A stretch of 5,242 nt of DNA from Oscillospiraceae bacterium (GTDB lineage: Bacteria > Bacillota > Clostridia > Oscillospirales > Oscillospiraceae). Below are positions 1 through 5,242 of this stretch, in pieces. Under the pieces are notes generated by a model. That model worked only from the letters and a program-made list of their open reading frames with translations. It ran no database searches and had not been told where the DNA came from. Location of the stretch: contig JAFVAS010000073.1 of NCBI GenBank assembly GCA_017480395.1, positions 1-5,242 of the forward strand, in the 5' to 3' direction. Numbering within the stretch: the stretch's first letter is position 1; each line of letters begins with the position of its first letter. A program made the position numbers and the translations under genes.

Positions 1-506
1 GCATAATACTCGCTGGTGCGCAGCACCAGGCCGGGCTGGAAGGAGGACAGGGCGGCGCCGATCTGATCCCGGATGGTGCCGGTGCCGTAGGCGGAGACGA
101 TGGCGGCCATGTCCTGCATCGTCCGGCGGTAGGTGAAGGAGAGGGTGCACTCGTAGTAGGAGACAATATGGCTGTAGGAGTGGTCGATCCTGCTGAGCAT
201 ATAGGCCCCCAGGGGGTCCTGGGTCAGCACCTCGTCGCAGGCGGCCTCCAGATCCTTCTCCACGTCCCCGGTGTACTGATAGAGGTGAATGGTGCCGGAG
301 CTCTGTCCCATGGAGACAAAATGCTGAACACAGCTGACCAGGTCGGTGTAGTTCTCCGCCCGCAGGATAGAGGCGTCCTCGTCGGAGGCGGACTGCTCCT
401 GATGGGGGAGGATGGAGGAGTAGCTGCGGGTATAGAAGGAGCCGCAGCCGGTGAGGCCCGTCAGCAGCGCGCAGCACAGCAGTACGGCGATGACGCGTCT
501 TCTCAT
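1..506 (-). CDS. Secreted lipoprotein of unknown function (3' partial)
   Basis: An open frame of 168 codons starts at ATG 506 and runs off the left edge. The N-terminus is a classic lipoprotein signal: basic MRRR, hydrophobic core at residues 5-19, and lipobox LTGC with Cys21 as the predicted lipidated residue after signal peptidase II cleavage. The product should be anchored outside the membrane. The mature part begins with a Ser/Tyr-rich, acidic linker (about 22-45), then a predicted globular region with EKDLEAACDEVLTQDPLG near the middle and the aromatic stretch IVSYYECTLSFTYRR. This layout, with a helix, a DPxxxY-type turn and alternating strands ending in a YRR-like segment, recalls the region before the transglutaminase-like domain in some clostridial secreted proteins. 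No catalytic Cys-His-Asp is in view, so that is a weak guess. A strong AAGGAGG site 7 nt upstream fixes the start. The gene follows the LUD gene by 21 nt and is probably cotranscribed with it. Confidence 0.82.
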   Translation of the reverse strand, partial: MRRRVIAVLLCCALLTGLTGCGSFYTRSYSSILPHQEQSASDEDASILRAENYTDLVSCVQHFVSMGQSSGTIHLYQYTGDVEKDLEAACDEVLTQDPLGAYMLSRIDHSYSHIVSYYECTLSFTYRRTMQDMAAIVSAYGTGTIRDQIGAALSSFQPGLVLRTSEYY

Positions 507-513
507 GTTGGCT

Positions 514-520
514 CCTCCTT
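514..520 (-). promoter_or_regulatory. Ribosome binding site of the lipoprotein gene
   Basis: Read on the minus strand this is AAGGAGG, followed by 7 nt and ATG. It is the strongest Shine-Dalgarno match in the window and settles the start of the lipoprotein. It lies in the 21-nt gap after the LUD gene, so the lipoprotein can be translated efficiently even as the last visible gene of the operon. Confidence 0.85.
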
Positions 521-527
521 CCTCACG

Positions 528-1124
528 TCAAAAGCCCAGCGATTCCCGAATGATGACGACCTCGATGTCACCGGAGAGGGCGGGCTTCTCCCAGTAGACC
601 AGCAGCGCCCGGCAGATACGCTCCGGAGAGCGGCAGTTCATGCACCGGCCGGTGACGACGCAGGGGGTTTTGCGCTCCAGCCGTCTGGCGTTCAGGGGGC
701 CGGCGATGTTCCTGGCCCGCCAGAGGGCGGCGTCGTAGTCCGGGGCGATCTTGTTCTCCCCGATGATGAAATAGATCTTTTTGTGGCCGTAGAGATTGGA
801 GGCCAGGCGGTTGCCGCCGCCGTCGATGTTGATCAGCTCCCCCTCCTCGCTGACGCCGTTCAGGGAGCAGACATAGACCTCGGCGTTGGTGGCCTCGGCG
901 GGGATGACGTTGTTCACCTTGTCCCAATGCCAGAAGCAGGCGTTGTGGGTGGAGAGCTGCTCATAAAGGCCCAGATCCCGGACGGTCTGGCTGCCGCCAA
1001 AGCCGACGCTCACGCCGTCGATGGCCCGGTTCAGATAGGCGCAGGCCTCCGCGCCGGTGTCGAAGCAGGAGACCAGAAAACCCTCTCGCAGCAGATTCTG
1101 GGTCAGTTTTTCGATGTTGGTCAT
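528..1124 (-). CDS. LUD-domain protein (lactate utilization protein-like, DUF162 family)
   Basis: This is a predicted soluble protein of 198 aa with no signal peptide. Family-typical stretches are FGGSQTVRDLG (42-52), INIDGGGNRLASNLYG (98-113), IIGENKIAPDYDAALWR (120-136) and the APLN-like IAGPLNARRL (140-149). Near the C-terminus is a cysteine cluster, Cys155-x5-Cys-x2-Cys-x6-Cys171, in the phrase TGRCMNCRSPERICR, followed by a hydrophobic strand ending ESLGF. The cysteines could bind a metal or an Fe-S centre; that is inference. LUD proteins include LutB and LutC of the lactate oxidation complex, but short stand-alone clostridial members like this have no firmly established reaction. No lutA or lutB neighbour is visible, so a role in lactate oxidation should not be assumed. 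The ATG lies 4 nt past the stop of the topoisomerase A gene, whose last codons supply its ribosome site, so translation is probably coupled. The family call is firm; the function is open. Confidence 0.87.
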   Translation of the reverse strand: MTNIEKLTQNLLREGFLVSCFDTGAEACAYLNRAIDGVSVGFGGSQTVRDLGLYEQLSTHNACFWHWDKVNNVIPAEATNAEVYVCSLNGVSEEGELINIDGGGNRLASNLYGHKKIYFIIGENKIAPDYDAALWRARNIAGPLNARRLERKTPCVVTGRCMNCRSPERICRALLVYWEKPALSGDIEVVIIRESLGF

Positions 1125-1128
1125 GGCG

Positions 1129-3372
1129 TCACACCTGCATGGTTATCTGCTCCTCCCCCTTGTCCTCCGGCTTGAGCAGCGCGCCGGCGACGGGCAGGGA
1201 GCGGGAGCGATAGCGGGATTTGTTGACGATGCCGCTGCCCTCCAGGGGACGGGCGGCCACCACCTGCCACTTGGGCTTGAGGGTCATGACGGACACGCCC
1301 TGGGTGGTGCGGGTGGCCTTGGGGGCCAGGGAGGCGGAGTTGAAGATGACGGCCCGCCCCTCGCTGGAGATGAGCACGAACTCCTGATCCGCCTCCACCA
1401 GCAGCGCCCCGGCCAGGGGGGCCTTATCGGAGCAGGCACCGGTCAGGCGGCGGCGGTTGCTCTGGGTCTGATAGGCGGAGAGGGGCACCCGGGCCACCTT
1501 TCCGTTGGCGTAGCAGAAGAGGATATGGGCGGAGTAGTCCCCGGGAATGCAGGCCCAGAGGACGTTCTCCCCGTCGTCCATGCCCAGCTTGGAGGGGAGG
1601 AAGTCGCCCAGGGCGCTGGCCTTGGTGGCGTCAAAATCGGACAGACGACACTTATAGCATTGCTGCCGGTCGGTGAACACCAGCAGCTCCGAGCGGTTGG
1701 AGGTCTCCCAGGCCAGATAGGCCTCGTCCCCCTCCTTGTACTTCTGCTCAGAGGCCATGCGCAGCGACTGCTGGGTGATCTTTTTGAGATAGCCGCCCCG
1801 GGACAGGAAGAGGTTGACCGGGGTGTCCGGGATCTCCACCGTCTCCTCCGGCGCCTCGTCGGAGAACTCGTAGAGCAGCTCGGTGCGGCGGGGGGTGGCG
1901 AATTTCTTCTTGACCTCCTGCAGCTCGGAGATGATGACCTCCTTGAGCCGCTTGGGGGAGTTGATGAGATCCTTGAGATCGGCCACCTCGTCGGCCAGGG
2001 TGTCCACCTCGCCGGTGCGGCGGAGGATATACTCCTTGTTGATGTTGCGCAGCTTGATCTCCGCCACATACTCGGCCTGCACCTGGTCGATGCCGAAGCC
2101 GATCATCAGGTTGGGTTCTACCTCCGCGTCGGACTCGGTCTCCCGGATGATCTTGATGGCCTTGTCGATGTCCAGCAGGATCTTCTTCAGGCCCTTCAAC
2201 AGGTGCAGCCGCTCCTCCTTCTTCTTCATGTCGAAGTAGGCCCGGCGGCGCACCGACTCGGTGCGCCAGGCTGTCCACTCGTCCAGAATTTCGCCCACGC
2301 CCATGACCCGGGGCATTCCGGCGATCAGAATGTTGAAGTTGCAGGCGAAGCTGTCCTGGAGGGGGGTGGACTTGAAGAGCTTCTGCATCAGCTTCTCCGG
2401 GTCGGTGCCCCGCTTCAGGTCGATGGCCAGCTTGAGGCCGGAGAGGTCGGTCTCGTCCCGCATGTCGGCGATTTCCTTCACCTTGCCCTGCTTGTTCAGC
2501 TCCACCACCTTGTCCATGATGACCTCGATGGTGGTGGAGTAGGGGATCTCGTAGACCTCGATGACGTTCTCCTTCTTGTCATAGCGCCACTTGCAGCGCA
2601 CCCGGAAGGAGCCGCGTCCCGTCTCATAGATCTTCTCCATCTCCGCCTGGTCGAAGAGCAGCTGTCCGCCGGTGGGGAAGTCCGGGGCCTTCAGGGTCTG
2701 GAACAGGTCGGCCCGGGGGTTGCGGATGCGGGCGATGGTGGCGTCGCACACCTCCCCCAGGTTGAAGCCGCAGATGTTGGAGGCCATGCCCACGGCGATG
2801 CCCTGGTTGGCGGAGACCAGGACGTTGGGGAAGGTGGTGGGCAGCAGGGAGGGCTCCTTCATGGTGCCCTCGTAGTTGTCCAAAAAGTCCACGGTGTCCT
2901 TGTCGATGTCCCGGAAGAACTCCCCACAGATGGGGTCGAGCCGGGCCTCGGTGTAACGGCTGGCGGCCCAGGCCATGTCCCGGGAGTAGACCTTGCCAAA
3001 GTTCCCCTTGCTGTCCACATAGGGGTTGAGCAGCGCGCCATAGCCCCGGGAGAGGCGCACCATGGTGTCATAGATGGCGGCGTCGCCGTGGGGGTTGAGC
3101 TTCATGGTCTGGCCCACGATGTTGGCGCTCTTGGTGCGGTTGCCCCCCAGCAGGCGCATCTGATACATGGTGTAGAGCAGCTTGCGGTGGCTGGGCTTGA
3201 AGCCGTCGATCTCCGGGATGGCCCGGTAGATGATGACGCTCATGGCATAGGGCATGTAGTTCCATTCCAGGGTGTCCACGATGGGCTGCTCCAGCACGTC
3301 GGCCCGCAGCCCCTTGACGTGGGGATTTTCCGTTTTTTTGGGCGCGTCGCCCGTCTTTTTCTTCTTAGCCAT
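1129..3372 (-). CDS. parC: Type IIA DNA topoisomerase subunit A, ParC/GyrA family
   Basis: This is the DNA breakage-reunion subunit, 747 aa and complete, partner of the B subunit encoded just upstream. After a lysine-rich N-terminus (1-20), the winged-helix domain carries PYAMSVIIYRAIPEIDG (41-57), the helix-4 segment NPHGDAAIYD (93-102), and the catalytic pair Arg139-Tyr140 in AASRYTE; the tyrosine forms the covalent 5'-phosphate link. The tower segment follows, with the LVSANQGIAVGMASN stretch at 185-199. A long coiled-coil gate lies around 373-490, closed by RRTELLYEF (495-503). The C-terminal domain (about 517-715) shows only four weak pinwheel-like repeats: SRGGYLKKI, TDRQQCYKC, YANGKVARV and SSEGRAVIF. 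No GyrA box is seen, which favours a topoisomerase IV-like enzyme that decatenates or relaxes rather than supercoils. The start ATG is supported by a weak GAGG ten bases upstream and by the position of the conserved domain. At 747 aa it is of ordinary length for ParC. Residues 93 and 98 depart from the family norm. Confidence 0.93.
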   Translation of the reverse strand: MAKKKKTGDAPKKTENPHVKGLRADVLEQPIVDTLEWNYMPYAMSVIIYRAIPEIDGFKPSHRKLLYTMYQMRLLGGNRTKSANIVGQTMKLNPHGDAAIYDTMVRLSRGYGALLNPYVDSKGNFGKVYSRDMAWAASRYTEARLDPICGEFFRDIDKDTVDFLDNYEGTMKEPSLLPTTFPNVLVSANQGIAVGMASNICGFNLGEVCDATIARIRNPRADLFQTLKAPDFPTGGQLLFDQAEMEKIYETGRGSFRVRCKWRYDKKENVIEVYEIPYSTTIEVIMDKVVELNKQGKVKEIADMRDETDLSGLKLAIDLKRGTDPEKLMQKLFKSTPLQDSFACNFNILIAGMPRVMGVGEILDEWTAWRTESVRRRAYFDMKKKEERLHLLKGLKKILLDIDKAIKIIRETESDAEVEPNLMIGFGIDQVQAEYVAEIKLRNINKEYILRRTGEVDTLADEVADLKDLINSPKRLKEVIISELQEVKKKFATPRRTELLYEFSDEAPEETVEIPDTPVNLFLSRGGYLKKITQQSLRMASEQKYKEGDEAYLAWETSNRSELLVFTDRQQCYKCRLSDFDATKASALGDFLPSKLGMDDGENVLWACIPGDYSAHILFCYANGKVARVPLSAYQTQSNRRRLTGACSDKAPLAGALLVEADQEFVLISSEGRAVIFNSASLAPKATRTTQGVSVMTLKPKWQVVAARPLEGSGIVNKSRYRSRSLPVAGALLKPEDKGEEQITMQV
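1132..1136 (-). promoter_or_regulatory. Ribosome binding site of the LUD gene, inside the topoisomerase A coding end
   Basis: The minus strand reads AGGTG, then 7 nt, then the ATG at 1124. The site is built from the final Gln-Val codons of the topoisomerase A gene, and that gene's TGA sits between the site and the ATG. Ribosomes ending on the upstream gene would therefore be placed on the LUD start, which suggests translational coupling. Confidence 0.6.
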
Positions 3373-3382
3373 GGTTGAAAAA

Positions 3383-3386
3383 CCTC
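3383..3386 (-). promoter_or_regulatory. Weak ribosome binding site of the topoisomerase A gene
   Basis: GAGG on the minus strand lies 10 nt before ATG 3372, within the 33-nt gap after the B-subunit gene. The match is short and the spacing slightly long. A small GGTT-TTTC-AACC hairpin could form right before the ATG, but it is only 4 bp and may mean nothing. Confidence 0.45.
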
Positions 3387-3405
3387 GTTGTCAGCAAAAT
3401 CAGCG

Positions 3406-5242
3406 TTAAGAGATGTCCGCCAGCTCCAGGAACAGGTGGCCGTCCTCGGCGATGTGCTCCTTCCGCCCGGCCAGGTTGTCCCCCAGCAGCAGGTCGAAGG
3501 TGGCGGCGGCCTGGCCCTCGTCCTCCATGGGCATGACCTTGATGAGCCGCCGGGTCTCCGGGCTCATGGTGGTGAGCCACATCATCTCCGGGTCGTTCTC
3601 GCCCAGGCCCTTGGAGCGCTGGATGGAGCACTTCTTGCCCGCCAGGGGGCCGCTGACGATGTCGTCCTTCTCCTTGTTGGAGTAGGCGAACCAGGTGTCA
3701 TCCTTATAGGTGATCTCATAGAGGGGGGATTCGGCGATATAGACATATCCCTCCCGGATCAGGGTGGGGGTCAGCCGGTAGAGCATGGTCAGGATCAGGG
3801 TGCGGATCTGGTAGCCGTCCACGTCGGCGTCGGTGCAGATGATGATCTTGTTCCAGCGCAGGTTGTCCAGGTTGAAGTCGGCGATGTCCTTGGATTTTTT
3901 GACGCCCTTCAGCTCCACGCCGCAGCCCATGACCTTCAGCAGGTCAGTGATGATCTCGCTCTTGAAGATCTTGGTGTAGTCCGCCTTGAGGCAGTTCAGA
4001 ATCTTGCCCCGCACCGGCATCAGCCCCTGGAATTCGGAGTCCCGGCTCTGCTTGCAGGCGCCCAGGGCGGAGTCGCCCTCCACGATATACAGCTCCCGCC
4101 GGGAGACGTCCTTGGTGCGGCAGTCCACAAACTTGGCCACCCGGTTGCTCAGATCCAGGTTGCCGGAGAGCTTCTTCTTGATGGTGACCCGCTGGGCCTC
4201 GGCGTGCTCCCGGGAGCGCTTGTTGATGAGCACCTGGGCGGCGATCTTCTCCGCGTCGGTGGGGGTCTCGATGAAGTAGACCGCCATCTGCTCCTTCAGA
4301 AATTCGGCCATGGCGTCCTGCACAAATTTGTTTGTGATGGACTTCTTGGTCTGGTTTTCGTAGCTGGTCTGGCTGGAGAAGTTGCTGGAGACAAAGATCA
4401 GGCAGTCCTGGACGTCCTGCCAGGTGATCTTGGATTCGTTCTTATTATATTTGCCGTTCTGGCGCAGCCAGGTGTCGATGGCGGAGGTCAGGGCGGAGCG
4501 CATGGCCTTCTCCGGGGAGCCGCCGTGCTCCAGCCAGGAGGAGTTGTGGTAGTGCTCGATGACGTTGACGGTGTTGGAGAAGCACAGGGAGATGCCGATC
4601 TTGACCCGGTAATCCTCCTTGTCCGACCGGTCGCGTCCGGTGCGCTCACACTGGAAGGAGACGGGGGAGGTCAGGGCGTTCTCCCCGGCCAGCTCGGACA
4701 CATAGTCTGCGATGCCGTTTTCGTAGAAGAAGGTGGTCTCCGCAAAGCCGGAGGCGGTCTGATCCCGGAAGAGGAAGGTGACGCCGGGGTTGACCACCGC
4801 CTGCCGCTTCATCACGTCGGTGAAGTAGTCGGAGGGGACGGCGACGTCGGTAAAGACCTCCAAATCGGGGAGCCAGCGGAAGCGGCTGCCCGTCTTGTGG
4901 CGGGGGGCGTCCTCGGTCTGGAGGCCGCCCACGTTCTCGCCCTTCTCAAAGTGGAGGGTGTATTTCTTGCCGTCGCGGTAGATGGTGGCGTCAAAATAGG
5001 CGGAGGAATACTGGGTGGCGCAGGCGCCCAGGCCGTTCAGGCCCAGGGAGACCTCATAGTTGTCGCCGCCCTGCCCGTCGTATTGGCCGCCGGCGTAGAG
5101 CTCGCAGAAGACCAGCTCCCAGTTGTAGCGCTGCTCCGCGTTGTTCCAGTCCACCGGGCAGCCCCGGCCAAAGTCCTCCACCTCCACGCTGTGATCGGCG
5201 TAGCGGGTGACGATGATTCTGTCGCCGTGGCCGGCTCTGGCC
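3406..5242 (-). CDS. parE: Type IIA DNA topoisomerase subunit B, ParE/GyrB family (5' partial)
   Basis: This is the ATPase and Toprim subunit of a cytoplasmic type IIA topoisomerase; it drives strand passage by ATP-dependent dimer closure. There are 611 residues visible and the frame stays open to the window edge. Residues 1-22 already match the GHKL domain just after its catalytic Glu/Asn helix, so roughly 50 N-terminal residues are missing. Visible landmarks (numbered from the edge): DFGRGCPV at 23-30 (Asp23 is the adenine-binding Asp), glycine loop SLGLNGLG at 65-72, QTK at 297-299 (Lys is the ATP-sensing transducer lysine), Toprim EGDSALG from Glu388, PVRGKILN at 409-416, TDADVDG at 470-476 (metal ligands Asp471 and Asp473), and SKGLGE at 543-548. 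It lacks the large insertion found in proteobacterial GyrB. It ends in TAA, 33 nt before its partner gene. GLNG in the glycine loop recalls Bacteroidetes ParE as I remember it. The family is certain; ParE rather than GyrB rests on the partner lacking a GyrA box. Confidence 0.93.
   Translation of the reverse strand, partial: ARAGHGDRIIVTRYADHSVEVEDFGRGCPVDWNNAEQRYNWELVFCELYAGGQYDGQGGDNYEVSLGLNGLGACATQYSSAYFDATIYRDGKKYTLHFEKGENVGGLQTEDAPRHKTGSRFRWLPDLEVFTDVAVPSDYFTDVMKRQAVVNPGVTFLFRDQTASGFAETTFFYENGIADYVSELAGENALTSPVSFQCERTGRDRSDKEDYRVKIGISLCFSNTVNVIEHYHNSSWLEHGGSPEKAMRSALTSAIDTWLRQNGKYNKNESKITWQDVQDCLIFVSSNFSSQTSYENQTKKSITNKFVQDAMAEFLKEQMAVYFIETPTDAEKIAAQVLINKRSREHAEAQRVTIKKKLSGNLDLSNRVAKFVDCRTKDVSRRELYIVEGDSALGACKQSRDSEFQGLMPVRGKILNCLKADYTKIFKSEIITDLLKVMGCGVELKGVKKSKDIADFNLDNLRWNKIIICTDADVDGYQIRTLILTMLYRLTPTLIREGYVYIAESPLYEITYKDDTWFAYSNKEKDDIVSGPLAGKKCSIQRSKGLGENDPEMMWLTTMSPETRRLIKVMPMEDEGQAAATFDLLLGDNLAGRKEHIAEDGHLFLELADIS

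Noticed and set aside
528..1124. Calling the LUD gene lutC and placing it in lactate oxidation
   Set aside because: No lutA or lutB neighbour is visible, and the general LUD family resemblance does not fix the function.
168..1175. A 335-codon plus-strand open frame over the lipoprotein and LUD genes
   Set aside because: It is in antisense phase to both real genes, crosses their boundary, and has no recognisable domain or ribosome site; it is a shadow of codon bias.
1443..2278. Other-frame minus-strand open frames within the topoisomerase A gene
   Set aside because: The products are Arg/Pro/Ser- or Gly/His/Gln-rich out-of-frame readings of GC-rich codons with no domain, lying wholly inside a certain gene.
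1057..3378. A 773-codon plus-strand open frame spanning the whole topoisomerase A gene
   Set aside because: It is exactly antisense in phase to a certain gene, its product is a low-complexity mix of Gly, Val, Leu, Asp and His with no domain, and its openness is explained by the absence of TTA, CTA and TCA codons on the coding strand.
3373..3384. Small GGTT-TTTC-AACC hairpin before the topoisomerase A start, as a regulatory element or terminator
   Set aside because: The stem is only 4 bp and has no following T-run; it is too weak to call.
5185..5187. GTG as the start of the B-subunit gene
   Set aside because: The frame continues upstream to the window edge with sequence matching the GHKL domain (GDRIIVTRYADHS), so this GTG is an internal valine and the true start lies outside.
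3406..5242. Stop-free plus-strand frame antisense to the whole topoisomerase B gene
   Set aside because: Same codon-bias cause; the minus-strand product has all landmarks of a GyrB/ParE protein.

Overview
The window holds four genes, all on the minus strand and tightly packed. In transcription order (right to left) they are a type IIA topoisomerase ATPase/Toprim subunit (GyrB/ParE family, 5' end cut by the window edge), its DNA-cleavage partner (GyrA/ParC family), a small LUD-domain protein, and a lipoprotein cut off at the left edge. The gaps are 33, 4 and 21 nt. Two of the three visible starts have clear Shine-Dalgarno sites, and one of these lies inside the preceding gene. I see no internal promoter or terminator, so this looks like one operon or its central part. 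No stretch over 300 bases lacks a gene, and I found no RNA genes, mobile elements, CRISPR arrays or long repeats.

The DNA is GC-rich, with codons ending mostly in G or C. The lipoprotein has a Gram-positive-style AAGGAGG ribosome site. The LUD protein resembles a type common in Clostridia. Together these suggest a high-GC anaerobic Firmicute, perhaps a gut member of the Oscillospiraceae such as Flavonifractor or a relative. This is inference from composition and family resemblance; no 16S or other marker gene is present.

Region by region: 3406-5242 encodes the ATP-driven subunit, with GHKL ATPase, transducer, Toprim and C-terminal tail. 1129-3372 encodes the breakage-reunion subunit, with its catalytic tyrosine at residue 140 and a degenerate C-terminal domain without a GyrA box. 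The two would form an A2B2 enzyme that passes one duplex through another. Lack of the GyrA box favours decatenation or relaxation (topoisomerase IV-like) over gyrase-type supercoiling. 528-1124 is a LUD-domain protein with a four-cysteine C-terminal motif. 1-506 is a lipoprotein of unknown role.

The most notable point is how far the topoisomerase pair departs from textbook GyrB/ParE and GyrA/ParC motifs, while keeping every catalytic residue visible here. The glycine-rich ATP loop reads LGLNGLG, the ATPase motif reads DFGRGCPV, the usual HPHGDS reads NPHGDA (Ala where quinolones need Ser), and the usual REGL segment of the transducer is unrecognisable. It could be the organism's ordinary topoisomerase IV or an additional type IIA enzyme; the window alone cannot decide. 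A second point is that none of about 1,720 visible codons in the four genes is TTA, CTA or TCA, which also explains the very long open frames on the opposite strand.
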